Assembly (NCBI GenBank): GCA_018296165.2
Contig: JACKQL020000025.1
Coordinates: 434,001 to 498,000, forward strand
Length of the DNA stretch: 64,000 nt
Source of the DNA: Termitomyces sp. T153
Taxonomy: Eukaryota; Basidiomycota; Agaricomycetes; Agaricales; Lyophyllaceae
Direction of reading: 5' to 3'
Position numbers and translations under genes: made by a program
Notes under the pieces: model-generated
What the model saw: only the letters and a program-made list of their open reading frames with translations
Told to the model about the DNA's origin: nothing
Database searches by the model: none
Shown here: positions 34,485 through 46,318 of the stretch, in pieces
How the letters are laid out: each line of letters begins with the position of its first letter
Position numbering within the stretch: the first letter of the stretch is position 1

Positions 34485-34491
34485 GGATTTT
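34485..34491 (+). promoter_or_regulatory. GGATTTT shift site at the E1b gag stop
   Basis: G GAT TTT TAG in the gag frame. The -1 frame then reads FLVK*RMRCMPPSLDANRF, parallel to FLKRQQMICMPPLPSTNHF in E4. Confidence 0.55.
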
Positions 34492-34494
34492 TAG

Positions 34495-37400
34495 TCAAGT
34501 GACGGATGAGGTGTATGCCTCCATCACTGGATGCTAACAGGTTCTCTTGTCTGTTGATAGAAAATGAAACCATCTTTTCCAATGCTCTTCATTCTGAGAT
34601 AGAAGAACCTCAAAGCCCCTCTCCAGACATATAAGTACTAACTCCAGAGCCCCTGCCAAGCCCTCCAACACCTCTGAAGGTCCATCAGTGTGGCCCTGCC
34701 TGAGCATGTCAAATGCCCCAACAGTATGTGATGGCCTCCACCCCATCTGCCCACTCCCTCTGCCTTGACATGGAGATTGAGACCATGGACACTCAGCAGA
34801 CCCACAGAGTTGTGGCTCTCCTGGACAGCAGAGCCATGGGACTGTTCCTGAATACAGAGTTTGTCAAATGCCATGGCCTCACTACACAGCCCCTCCCTAA
34901 GCCCATTCCAGTCTACAACATTAACAGAATGCCCAACAAAGCCAGTGCCATTAGCTCTGTGGTCAATCTGGTTCTCTGATATCAAAACCACACAGAGTGT
35001 GCCATATTTGCCATCACCAGTCTGGGGAGGCAGGACATGATCCTTGGGTTCATGTGGCTCCAAGAGCATAACCCCAAGGTTGACTGGATCAAAGGAGAGG
35101 TGACCATGAGCAGATGCCCCAGGAAGTGCTCCACCTGCACTGCAGAGGACAGAGCAGAGCATCGGACTCAAGTCTGGGAATACGCAGCCATCCAAGCATG
35201 TCATATTGGCCCTCTCCCCTTTGCTGATCTAGACCTCCTGGACCCCCCACCTCTAGCATTCCCTTGTAGAGAGGCCCTCTACAAGGACAATTGGAGCAAT
35301 AGCAGAGCCCTGGAGGAGGAGTGTGGAGGGGAGTTTGGCAGCATACACCAACTGGAGCTCCTGGACAAAGCAATAGAGGTGGAGGATCAAATTAATGTTA
35401 CCACTATCCACTAGCCACCCTCTGTTATGGAGATCCAGGCTGGCCAGACTATGTCTCAGAGGCTGGCCCAGGCCTTTGCCACTAACACCATGCCTAAAGA
35501 GTTCTGGGATGCGGTGCTCCCCTACTTGAATGCATTTGAGGACATGTTCTCCAAGACCTCCTTTGATTCACTTCTGGAATGCAAGAGGTGGGACCATGCC
35601 ATTGAACTGCTGCCTGATTTGGCACTCTCCAGCTATAAAGTCTACCCCCTTATGCTCAGTGAGCAGGATGAGCTTGATGCCTTTCTCCAGGAGAACTTGG
35701 ACTGCAGTTGTATCTATCTGTCCAAATCCCCAATGGCTTCTCTGGTCTTCTTCATCAAGAAGAAGGATGGCTCCCTCTGACTGGTACAGGACTACTGGAT
35801 ACTCAATGCCATGATAGTAAAGAATTGCTACCCTCTCTCCCTCATCTCCAAACTCATCAACAACCCCCTGGGCATGTGATACTTCACAAAACTGGATGTC
35901 CAGTGGGGTTACAACAATGTATGCATTCAGGAGGGAGACAAGTGGAAGGCGGCCTTCCAGACCAACTGGGGGTTGTTTAAACTGCTTTCAATAGCCCCAC
36001 CACTTTCCAGACCATGATGAACAACATCTCCTGGGACCTCATTGCAGAGGGTGTAGTGTGCATGTACCTTGACAACATCCTCATCTATACCAAATCCTTG
36101 GAGGAACACTGTCAGATCACTTGTCTCATCCTGGAACGCCTTTGCCAGCACCAGCTCTACCTCAAGGTGGAGAAGTGCAAGTTTGAACAAACCTGAATTG
36201 AGTACCTTGGCCTAATCATCTCCCACGGAGCTGCAGAGATGGACCTGGTGAAGGTAGCAGGTCTGGCAGAGTGGCCAGAGCCCCAGAGCAAGAAGAAGGT
36301 GTTTCTTGGTTTTGCCAACTTCTACTGGAGATTCATCCAGAACTTCTCACATTATGCTTGCCCACTGTTTGACCTCACAGAAAAGGATGTTGTGTGGAGT
36401 TGGGGACCTCCAGAGCAGACAGCCTTCAACACCCTCAAACATGCCATGACCTCTGGACCTGTTCTCCTTTTCCTGGACAACAACTTGCCCTTTCACATAG
36501 AGACTGACAGCTCCAACTTTGCTACTGGGGTGGTGCTCTTGCAGCAGTCTCCAGAGGATGGGATGTGGCATCCAGTGGCCTTCTACTCCAAAAGCCTAGA
36601 TGTGGTGGAGCAGAAACTACAAGATCCATGACAAGGAGATGTTGGCCATCATCCAGTTGTTTGAGGAGTGGCAGCACTTTCTTGAAGGCATGTGGACAAG
36701 TTCAAGGTCTGGATGGATCACAAGAACCTTGAATACTTCCAGACAGCTAAGAAGCTCAATTGCTGGCAGGCCCAATAGTCCCTCTACCTTGCCAACTTTG
36801 ACTTCTCCTTGCACCACAAGCCTGGCCAGAGCATGGGAAAACTAGATGCCCTGTCTTGGAGGGCAGACCATGGAATGGGGGAAGGGGATAACAGTAACAT
36901 CATGCTCCTCTGCCCTAAATTGTTTGTGATCCAAGCCATGGAGGGCCTTGCCATTGGCAGAGGGGAGGTGGACATCTTCCAGGACATCTGACAGGATAAT
37001 AAGGATGGTTGATAGAAGGAGCTTGTGGTGCAGGCTGCTTGGATGCTGAAATTGGAGCATGCTATGGGTGTCAAGGCAGTCCACACTGACAAATAGGCTC
37101 TCCAAGATGGAATCCTGACCTTCTGAGACCATATCTATGTCCCCAACATTCCAGAGCTCCATTAGAGGATTGTGGAGCAACACTGTAACTCCCACATCAC
37201 AGAGCACTCAGGGCTTTGGAAGACACTGGACCTAGTATCATGGAACTACTGGTGGCCCCAGATGTCCCAGTACATTGGATCCTACACCAGTACCTGTGAC
37301 CTCTGCCTCCAGACCAAGCCCCAGCATAGACTCCCCTATGGACAGTTACACCCACTACCAGTGCCTGTAGAACAATGGAGCATAGCATGCATGGACTTCA

Positions 37401-38076
37401 TTATAGAGCTCCCCAATGCCCACAGTTATGACACGATCATGATGGTGGTGGATCTGTATGGAAAGAGAGTGCACTTCATTCCAACCCACACCACCTGCTC
37501 CACCATGGGCACTGCAAAGCTGTACCAGAGGAATGTCTGGAAGCTCCATGGCCACTCTGATGCCTATCTTTTGGATCAAGAACCGCAGGCTCAACTCTTG
37601 GAGAATGAGGCAGTAAACAAATTTGTAGACCAGATGAAGAGGTCTCAGGAGGCAGCCCAGGCTGCACTGGCAAAAGCAAAAGAAGACATGGCACAATACT
37701 ACAATGGCAGGAGGACCCCGGAGGACAGATATCAGCCCAGAGATCAAGTTTACCTGGACACCTCTGACATTACAACCACCCATCCCTCCAAAAAGCTGTC
37801 ACACTGCCAGTTAGGACCATTCATGGTGGAACAACAGGTAGGACACTTGGCATGTTCTGGGAAAGCCTACAGTTCAAGGTGAAGTGGAAGGGGTATGGCA
37901 TTGAGGACATCTCTTGGGAACCACAGGCCAGTGTACATGCACTGGCATTGATTTGGGACTTTTTCCACAGGCACCCCAATGCACCCAAGGCAATCCAAGG
38001 CATCTACCCTATCTCAGCAACTGATTGGGCAGTCCACAACTTTTTCTACCCAGTATGTCAAGACGCCACATGCTAG
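34495..38076 (+). pseudogene. pol: E1b pol: protease to chromodomain, broken
   Basis: Protease motif ALLDSRAMGLFL (Gly of DSG changed to Arg, 34,820-34,855). RT from 35,427 with YLDN at 36,065-36,076; a short deletion occurs near 35,985. RNase H: HIETDSSNFATGVVLLQQS (36,490-36,550). Integrase finger near 37,172-37,320; core DFIIELPNAHSYDTIMMVVD. A deletion joins SDAYLLDQEPQ to AQLLENEAVNKF near 37,588 and removes the part with the catalytic Glu. Chromodomain FKVKWKGYGIEDISWEP at 37,866-37,917, end at TAG 38,074-38,076. The chromodomain places family P among the chromoviruses. Dead copy. Confidence 0.8.
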
Positions 38077-38087
38077 AGGGGGGGTGA

Positions 38088-38498
38088 TGTCAGGGGACTG
38101 CTCAGTCTAGACCTCTTGATTGTTCTCTTTATTCTGGGCCTACCACTCATTGTAGGCCTTCCATTCTTGGTCCACAGGTACTCTTGACTAAGGGCTATCT
38201 TTTGGTTATATTTGTGTGAGGTCACCTGCAGGGAGTCTGGAGATCAAGGCCAGTTACGGTGGATTTCCATTTTTGGACCGGACTCCGGATTTGATTGTTG
38301 TTGGCTGTTATTTCCAGAAGCTCTAGAGTAAATTTTCCAAACACTGGCATTGGGGATCCTTAGATTTGTTCTCTTTGGATCTCTCTCTGCCAGGTGAGTA
38401 GCTAGAACTCTAGAACTTCTTGTAGATACTGAATAGACTTTGGATCTCTCTCTGCTAGTTGTGTGACTTAGCCACAGCCTCCAGAGGTCACCCTTACA
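38088..38498 (+). repeat. 411-bp LTR (subtype P2) shared by E1b and E4
   Basis: Starts TGTCAGGGGACTGCTCAG, ends ACCCTTACA. On its left is E1b's polypurine tract, on its right E4's primer-binding site AGAACAAGTCT (38,501-38,511), so it is both a 3' and a 5' LTR. Internal AGATTTGTTCT (38,362-38,372) matches that site's complement with one C-to-T change. An inverted full-length copy lies at 43,057-43,467. Confidence 0.85.
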
Positions 38499-38644
38499 GC
38501 AGAACAAGTCTCTAGCTTTGGTCTGGGAGCCCCCTTTGCCATTGCCTTGAGGATTCATTGCAATTGTGCCTGTTGCTTCAAGGAGTTGAAGCAACTAGAA
38601 GGTCTCTCCCCCACTAGTGCTCTGATAGTCCCTGTGTTCTTCCT

Positions 38645-39940
38645 ATGACCCAGCCAACCCCTCCAGCACCTCCCCCTAACACTTCAAGCCCCCAGGATAA
38701 TGCCTGGAGTTGTTTGCTTTCCCTGGAGACACAGGTTCAACTTACCCAAGCTTCCCTTACTTCCCACATGGCTGAACTCACTGGACTCCATCAAACTACT
38801 GAAGCAATGTCTCTTTGTCTCCAAGCCCTTCTGGAATGTCTTCCTCTTACTCCTACTACCCCTCCTATGCCCCCAGCAGATGCAGAATGGTTTGTGTCTG
38901 CTCCTAGCTCAGGCTTTCTGGCTCCAGCTGCTGAAGAACAGTTTGCATCTGCATCTGGCTTGGGCCTTTCAGCTTCCTGTCCCAAACTCCCTCATCCTGC
39001 ACTCCCTGATGTATATGATGGAGATTGTAAGGCTGGGGAATGTTTCCTCCAGTCCTGTATCACCTATATTCAGCTGAGCAGTGAAGCCTTTGCCTCCAAT
39101 GCCCTCAAAATTCCTTGGGTCCTCTCTTATATAAAAATGGACTGAGCTTTAACCTATGCATTGCACATCTTCTGGTGTCTAGGAGGAGTAGAGAGTTTTG
39201 CTAGTTGGACAGAGTTTGAGAAGGATTTCCAAGTTGAGTTCTTCCCCCTCAACCCAGCCAAGACTGCTGCCCTCTCCCTCTGAGACCAAGATCAGTATGG
39301 TCAAGAGAAGTGGTCTCTAGATGAGTATATTGATTTGTTCCATGCTTTAGTCAAGCAAGCTGGGTATCCAAATGGTCTTCAGCTCTGCCTCACCTTTTGG
39401 GAAGGACTTCACCTCTCTCTCATGGACCATATTGATAACATGGCAGGAGGGTGCCCAGATGACAAATGTGTAGACACCTGGTATAAGGTGGCATGCAAGC
39501 AGTGGCAGCTGATGGAACTCAAATGTGAGCTGTGATGCATGCAGCATCCTCCAGGTACCTTTTGCTCTCTGATGGCCCCTCGAGTGAGTGCAAACCCTTC
39601 CATCCCCTCTTATATCACTCCGTTCCATGATCTTCCTGTTGCTCCTCCACATCCTCTACCCCAGGGAGTTCCAATGGATGTTGATGCTTCCCACCAGTGG
39701 TCCTCCACCCCCTTGCTGTGTTGACACTGTGGAAAGGCTGGCCACTTTGCTTATTACTGCCCTTAAGGGTTGGAAGTGCACTACCTGTCTTCATCTGAGC
39801 AAGAGGAGCTGCTCGCCCAAATCCTTGCAGCCCATGATGCAGCAGGAACTCCCTCTCCTGATGCACTTGCAACTGTCTCTCCCACTAAGATTGTTGGCAA
39901 GTCAGAGGTCACATCCATAGAGCATGAGGAGGATTTTTGA
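38645..39940 (+). pseudogene. gag: E4 gag with stops
   Basis: ATG at 38,645: MTQPTPPAPPPNTSSPQDNA, then the same helical N-terminus as E1 (LETQVQLTQASLTSHMAEL). Capsid block FLQSCITYIQLSSEAFASNA and WSLDEYIDLFHALVKQAGYP. A single CCHC knuckle near 39,716-39,760 reads C*HCGKAGHFAYYCP, with a stop inside. Other stops: TGA at 39,142, 39,281 and 39,533. Ends G GAT TTT TGA with the shift heptamer at 39,931-39,937. Confidence 0.8.
39931..39937 (+). promoter_or_regulatory. GGATTTT shift site at the E4 gag stop
   Basis: G GAT TTT TGA. The -1 frame runs open from here for about 70 codons (FLKRQQMICMPPLPSTNHF ... SDIQNPPPAKV) to TAG at 40,141, supporting a -1 rather than +1 fusion. Confidence 0.6.
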
Positions 39941-42900
39941 AGAGGCAGCAGATGATCTGTATGCCCCCATTGCCTAGCACTAATCATTTCACTCCCTTGT
40001 CTGTAGAATCAAATATATCTGTTGCTGCTATTGATACTATGCCCAAAATGATAAGCCCCCTCTCAGACATACAAAACCCACCTCCAGCTAAAGTCTCAGC
40101 TGGAAAGATGTCTCCTAGCCCATGCCCCCAAATCCCTGCCTAGAAACATTATCTCCCCCATTGCTACATTGTTGCTTCCACTCCTTCTGTCAACTCCTTG
40201 AAGCTACAGGTAGAAATTGAGATGACTGACACCCAATGGGTCTGGAGCATTGTAGCCCTGCTTGACAGTGGAGTGACAGGCCTCTTCCTCAATGCAGACT
40301 ATGTGCAATGACACTGTCTCACCACATGCCCCCTCTCTCATCCAATCCCTGTATACAATGTAGATGGCATGCTCAATAAAGCTGGCTCTATTTGCTCAGT
40401 AGTGGATCTGGTGCTTTGCTACCAGGACTATTCAGAACACACCACTTTTGCTGTCACTAGTTTGAGAAAGCAAGACATGATCTTAGGATTCACCTGGTTA
40501 CATGAACATAACCCTGAGATTGATTGGACCAAGAGCAAGGTGAAGATGAGCCACTGTCTCTGTCATTGTCTGACTTGTGCAGAGGAGGCCCAGAAGGAGC
40601 ACAAAGTAAAAGTCCATGAGCATGCTGCTGTGCATGCTTGTCACACAGGACACCTTCCTTTCCCTGATCTTGACCTTCTGAATCCCCCCCTCTGGCATTC
40701 CCTCATAGAGAGGCCCTCTATAAGGATGTCTGAGGTGTTGGGCGTGAATCTCAGGAGAAAGATGGATGTGAAGGGGACTTCACCAGCACTCGCAATCCAG
40801 AGTCTCCAAATGACACCATTGAGGTAGGTGATAGGATCTATGCTATGATGCTCTGCCCTTCCCCTACAATAGCAGAGATCAGGGCCAGTCAGACAACCTC
40901 TCAACGACTAGCCAAGGTGTTTGCAGCAAATTCCCAGCCCAAACCCTCTCACAGCATAGTTCCACATCATCTACATGACTTCAAAGATGTATTTTCCAAG
41001 GCATCATTTGATTCGCTCCTGGAGTGCAAGCAATGGGACCATGCAATTGAGCTGATACTGGATGCCAAACCCTCCAGTTGCAAAGTCTATCCACTTGCAC
41101 CCCATGAGCAGGATGAACTGGATGCGTTCCTGCAGGAGAACCTTAGCTCTGGCAAAATACAACCCTCCAAGTCTCCAATGGCCTCCCCAGTCTTTTTCAT
41201 TAAGAAGAAGGATGGGTCTCTGTGTTTGGTTCAGGATTATTGAGTCCTGAATGCAATGACAGTAAAGAACTGCTATCCCCTACCACTCATCTCAGAACTG
41301 GTCAACAACCTTTGAGGTGCACAATATTTCACTAAGTTGGATGTCCATTGGGGCTACAACAATGTGTGCATCAAGGAAGGAGATGAGTGGAAGGCAGCAT
41401 TCAGAACCAATTGTGGACTCTTTGAACCTTTGGTAATGTTCTTTGGCCTCACCAACAGTCCAGCCACCTTCCAGACAATGATGAATGATATCTTCCATGA
41501 TCTGATTGCAGATGGTGTTGTTTGTGTGTATCTTGACAATATCCTTATCTATACCAAGACCCTAGAGGAACACTATCGGATCACACACATTGTCTTGGAA
41601 TGCCTCTGCCAACACCAGCTCTATCTTAAGCCTGAGAAGTGTGAGTTTGAGCAGACTAAGGTTGAGTACCTTGGTCTGATCATCTCTCATGGAACAGCAG
41701 AGATGGATCTGGTCAAAGTAGCAGGTCTAGTGGAGTGGCCAGAGCCAAAGAACAAGAAGGAAGTACAGGCCTTCCTAGGCTTTGTTAACTTCTACCAGAG
41801 GTTTATCCAAGATTTCTCTTACCATGCCCACCCTCTTTTCGACCTCACTGTCAAGAACATGGCATGGCAATGGAAGTCTGCACAGCAAGTTGCCTTTGAT
41901 GCCCTCAAGCAAGCAGTGATCTCTAAGCTAGTCCTTGTGTTCCCTGATGATGACTCTCCCTTCCATGTTGAAGCAGATAGCTCTGACTTTGCCACAGGAA
42001 TGGTTCTTTCTCAGCAGTCTAAGGGGGATGGCAAGTGGCATCCTGTTGCCTTCTACTCCAAGAGCCTTAATGCAGTAGAATGAAATAACAAGATCCATGA
42101 CAAGGAGATGCTTGCCATAATTTGGTCCTTTGAAGAATGGTGGCATTTCCTTAAGGGTGCATGGCATAAGTTTGAAGTCTGGACAGATCACAAGAACCTA
42201 GAGTACTTCTGTACAGCAAAGAAGCTTAATTGATGCCAAGCCTGATGGTTCTTGTATCTGGCTAACTTTAACTTCTTGCTGCACCACAAACCTGGACGGA
42301 GCATGGGTAAGCCAGATGCATTATCTAGGTGAGCTGATCATGGCACTGGGGTGGGTAATAATGACAACATCATTCTCCTCAAGCCTGAGCTCTTTGCCAT
42401 TCGTGCTCTAGAAGGGATTGTGGCCTAAAGGGATGAGGCAAACATCCTCAAGGACATCTGACAAGGGAATCGAGAGGGCGTGCAAGAGGATGCAATGGCC
42501 CAAGCTGCTCAGGCCTTGCAAGTGCAATGAGCCAGTGGGGTAAAGTCAGTACATGCTGATGAGTGGGGTCCTCAGGATGGGCTTCTAACCTTCTGAGGAT
42601 GCATCTATGTCCCTAACATTCCAGAACTTCATTGATGCATTGTGGAGCAACACCATGACTCATGCATAGCTGGGCATCCAGGCAGATGGAAGACACTGGA
42701 ACTGGTATCCTGGAACTACTGGTGGCCTCAGATTTCCTGGTATGTAGGCACCTACACCAGCACCTGTGACCTCTGTCTCCACACCAAGCCTCGTTGCCAG
42801 CCACCTATCTGTCAGTTCCACCCTCTCCCCATTCTAGCTGCCCGTTGGAGTGTTGCCTCTGTAGACTTCATTGTAGAACTCCTAGATGCTCATGGTTATG

Positions 42901-43056
42901 ATGCTGTAATGGTGGTGGTGGACCTTTATGATAAATGAGCCCACTATATCCCTACTCACACCACCTGCTCAGCTCTAGGAGCAGCTAGTCTATATCAGAA
43001 GAATGTCTGGAAACTCCATGGTCTGTCTGATGGGTATGTCTCTGATTGAGGCTCTC
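39938..43056 (+). pseudogene. pol: E4 pol, ending inside integrase
   Basis: Protease ALLDSGVTGLFLNADYV (40,255-40,305). RT: 40,845-41,243, then after a TGA 41,337-42,083 is open (FTKLDVHWGYNNVCIKEG, LTNSPATFQTMMNDIF, YLDN at 41,529-41,540). RNase H: HVEADSSDFATGMVLSQQS (41,965-42,020). Chromosome-binding part KPGRSMGKPDALSR at 42,290-42,330. Integrase finger HHDSCIAGHPGRWKTLEL and YTSTCDLCLHTKPRCQ (42,645-42,800), core VDFIVELLDAHGYDAVMVVV. It stops at LHGLSDGYVSD, the second Asp, where the inverted LTR begins. No Glu or chromodomain region. Confidence 0.8.
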
Positions 43057-43467
43057 TGTAAGGGTGACCTCTGGAGACTGTGGCTAAGTCACACAACTGG
43101 CAGAGGGAGATCCAAAGTCTATTCAGTATCTACAAGAAGCTCTAGAGTTCTAGCTACTCACCTGGCAGAGGGAGATCCAAAGAGAACAAGTCTAAGGATC
43201 CCCAATGCCAGTGTTTGGAAAATTTACTCTAGAGCTTCTGGAAATAACAGCCAACAACAATCAAATCCAGAGTCCGGTCCGAAAATAGAAATCCACTGTA
43301 ATTGGCCTTGATCTCCGGACCCGCTGCATGTGACCTCACACAAATATAACCAAAAGATAGCCCTTAGTCAAGAGTACCTGTGGACCAAGAATGGAAGGCC
43401 TACAATGAGTGGTAGGCCCAGAATAAAGAGAACAATCAAGAGGTCTAGACTGAGCAGTCCCCTGACA
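43057..43467 (-). repeat. Inverted full-length P2 LTR
   Basis: Reverse complement of the 38,088-38,498 LTR, same length (411 bp), nearly identical. It keeps AGACTTGTTCT unmutated (minus strand). No target duplication: CTCTC on the left, GTTCC on the right. It joins E4 integrase directly. Confidence 0.85.
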
Positions 43468-43663
43468 GTTCCCAGGGTGTTGGCGGAGGTGGCAAGGAAG
43501 TGGGAAGAGTGGCTTGCCAATGAGGTGGCCTTGGGGCAGAGGGGAATTCTCCATGAGTTACTTCATTCTCTCCCTGATTCCTTCTCTGACCTAATGAGCT
43601 AGATTGGGCCAGAGAGCACCTGATTCTCCTTGATGGAGCATCTGTGGCACTTGCATTGATCCA
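43468..43663 (+). pseudogene. Fragment of the family Z antisense gene
   Basis: Reads EEWLANEVALGQRGILHEL, an intron-like stretch with CTGAC and TAG near 43,590-43,602, then LILLDGASVALALIQ. It matches E7's REEWLANEAASGRRGVLR / EHRILLDGASAALGSIH, with the intron at the same place. CpG-poor copy wedged between two P2 LTR pieces. Confidence 0.75.
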
Positions 43664-43827
43664 GCCAACAACACTCAAATCTCCCAGCATGTGACCTCAC
43701 ACAAATATCACCAAAAGATAGCCCTTGGTCGAATGTACCTGTGGACCAAAGATGAAAGCCCTACAATGAGTGGTAGGCCCAGAATAACAAAAACAATCAA
43801 GAGGTCTAGACTGAGCAGTCCCCTGAC
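43664..43827 (-). repeat. Truncated P2 LTR
   Basis: Minus strand from 43,827: TGTCAGGGGACTGCTCAG to GAGGTCACATG, then about 75 bp missing relative to the full LTR, then TTGTTGGCTG. Its start abuts the E5 RT reading (FYQRFIH). Confidence 0.75.
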
Positions 43828-45099
43828 ATGGATGAATCTCTGGTAGAAGTTGGCAAAACTGAGGAATGCCTGTACCTCCTTCTTGCTCTGGGGCTCTAGC
43901 CACTCTGCCATGCTTGCTACCTTTACCAGGTCCATCTCTGCCACTCCATGGGAGATGATCAGGCCCAGGTACTCAATCTGGGTCTGTTCAAACTCACACT
44001 TCTCTGGTTTGAGGTAGAGCTGGTGCTGGTGGAGGCATTTGAGGATGAGATGAGTGATAGGATGGTGTTCCTCCAATGACTTGGTATAGATGAGGATGTT
44101 GTCCAGATACATGCACACTACACCCTCTGCAATGAAATCCTGGAAGATGTCATTCATCATGGTCTGGAAAGTGGCAGGGCTATTAGTGAGGCCAAAGAAC
44201 ATAACAAGCAGTTTGAACAACCCCCTGTTGGTCCTGAAGGCCGCCTTCCATTTGTCTCCCTCCTGGATGCACACATTGTTGTAACCCCACTGGACATCCA
44301 GTTTTGTGAAGTATCATGTGCCCCAGAGGTTGTTGATGAGTTTGGAGATGAGGGGGAGAGGGTAGCAATTCTTCACTGTTATGGCATTGAGTATCCAGTA
44401 GTCCTGTACCAGTCGGAGGGAGCCATTCTTCTTCTTGATGAAGAAGACTGGAGAAGCCATCGAGGATTTGGACAGATGAATACAACTCGAGTCCAAGTTC
44501 TCCTAGAGGAAGGCATCAAGCTTGTCCTGCTCTTTGGGAGTGGAAAGAACTCTGCACAGAAGTCCTTTTCAAAGGCAGCCCAGTCTGAGAAACTCCCCAC
44601 ACCTCCAGGGCAGCATAAGACTTGCAATATGTAAGTGGAGGCACACCCAGTCTTTATGTATGACAACACTCAGGCTATTTTCAGCATGTCAGAGTCAAAG
44701 GTGTCCCTGCTGAGATGGATGTAGGTGAGGCAAGACTGTAGAAATCTCTCCACCAGAGCAAGCACCATCATATGCATCTGGCAGTGCTGGACAAGGGATC
44801 CATGGCTGCAGGGTCACTGAAGCTGCTGGAGCAGGTGCTGCAATGGGTGAAGTTGGTTCCTTGGCTGCGGGAGGGGCAGAGTTAGGGCTTAGGCATTCTA
44901 GCAATGCCTGGAGGGATTGGGAAATGAGGTCTGTTGTCTGGTGGAGGGTAGAGAGTTCGGTCATGTGGTGGGTGAGAGATGTTTGCATTAATTGCACCTG
45001 GATTTCTAGGTGGAGCAGGTGAGTCCAGGCTTTGTCCTGCAGGGCTGGGGCCTCCGAGGGTGTGTCTGGGTTGGTGAGCTGAGACATAGAACTCTGCAA
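43828..45099 (-). pseudogene. E5 gag joined to RT by internal deletion
   Basis: From 45,087: MSQLTNPDTPSEAPALQDKA and the usual gag N-terminus, a shift near 44,750, then WAAFEKDFCAEFF, which at about 44,540 turns straight into RT sequence (KEQDKLDAFL*ENLDS). The rest of gag, the protease and the start of RT are deleted. RT continues open from 44,274 (MCIQEGDKWKAAFRTNRG, FGLTNSPATFQTMMNDIF, YLDN at 44,098-44,109, LGLIISHGVAEMDLVKVA) and ends at FYQRFIH, where LTR sequence begins. RNase H and integrase are absent. Confidence 0.8.
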
Positions 45100-45190
45100 T
45101 GCTTAATCCTGGCAGAGAAGTGGCAGATAGCGGCTCAGAGGTTCCTTGCAGCTCTGTGGGGCTTCCAAGCCAGTCTTAGGAGACTTGTTC

Positions 45191-46310
45191 TGTCATAACC
45201 CTTTCCCTGGACCTCCACACACCATTCTCAACTTGCCCACTTCCCCAGAGTTCCCCCCGATGCCCTGCCAACTTTCCCCCACCCTCCATGCCTATTCCAG
45301 CTAACTCCGACACATCCTCGGCTAACTCCGATGGCCTCCTGGATAGCTCTGATGTCTTCTCCGCAGCCGCTGATGCCTTTCCTGGATCTCCTGAACCCCG
45401 AGAACCACCCCTGCTGTTCCCGACCCTCATCAACATGTCCTCAAGTCAGCACTCTGGTTCCTCTGACTCACTCTAGAGTATCATGACAACCTTAGGACGG
45501 CCTGCATTCCCAAGTGATCCCATCAACATATCAATGCAGCCTGCCCCTTGATCACAACTGACACCCATCGACCCCAATGAGCTCCGCCAAGCCCCGCCGC
45601 CACAGCCAACATCCCCTGGAGCTCCCCTGTAGTCAGTATATAAGTTGTAGAGTAGCTCTTTGTACTCTAGTCTTGATATTGCTTAACGTTACTTATGGTC
45701 TGATTGGTTCCTTCTCGTGTTTCATGTTTTGTGTCTTGTGTTCCGTTTTCCTTATTCTCAGTCTCCTGGTCTTATCTTGTCTCTATTCCATTATCCTTTC
45801 ATTATCATTCTGTGTCTCTGCCTGAATCTATTCTCATTCTCATCTTGTTCCCATCTCATCTTGTTTGATTCTGTCTATTGTGCTCAAGTCCTCTCGACCC
45901 TAATGCCCTCATAAACTCTGCAATTATGATTATGAACCTCCAACACTCTTTCTCCAACTCTGGACCTCGCTACATGCTTGGCTCCGAACTCTATCAATCT
46001 CCATTGATCCCCCATCAGAACTCTGGCTCTGCTCCCATCATTTGCATAGCCTCCACCTCTTCCGCACCCGCAATACTCACACACGGACTTATGCCTAAAC
46101 TCTGCCAAGCCTGTCCCCCATCCCCACAACTCATCCTCTACTCCTCCGGACCACCCCAGACTTGCTCAGACCAACCTCCACCAACTATCCTCACAAGTCC
46201 CCAATGTTTGGAACACTTCCGAGTGCCCAGTTGTCAGTGCAGAGATTCACATCCACCTAGTAAGGACTCGCCCAGTGTAGTTGAGCCCCTGTGGTCAGCG
46301 GAACCTGACA
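45191..46310 (+). repeat. Solo family Z LTR in E5's primer-binding site
   Basis: TGTCATAACCC...GGAACCTGACA, 1,120 bp, flanked by TGTTC on both sides (45,186-45,190 and 46,311-46,315), a clean 5-bp target duplication. TATATAAG at 45,637-45,644 and AGTCTTGATATT downstream are kept. It is a CpG-depleted version of the E3 LTR. No internal sequence, so it formed by LTR-LTR recombination. Confidence 0.9.
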
Positions 46311-46318
46311 TGTTCTGC

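Larger units (their letters stand above)
34424..38087 (+). mobile_element. E1b: second family P body without 5' LTR, up to the polypurine tract
   Basis: Begins in the last codons of gag (DDTCSSLPEFKRDF*), joined directly to E1's integrase, so LTR, leader and most of gag are absent. It contains protease, RT, RNase H, a shortened integrase and a chromodomain, then GAGGGGGGGTGA (38,076-38,087) and a P2-type LTR. This looks like recombination between two copies or a deleted tandem. Confidence 0.75.

Noticed and set aside
34511..34560. Intron-like sequence (GTATGC ... GCTAAC ... GATAG) just after the E1b gag stop, with a similar one in E4 at 39,967-40,008
   Set aside because: Splicing would not join gag and pol in frame in either copy, and the -1 frame through the supposed intron encodes a conserved peptide (MPPSLDANRF / MPPLPSTNHF), so it reads as coding.
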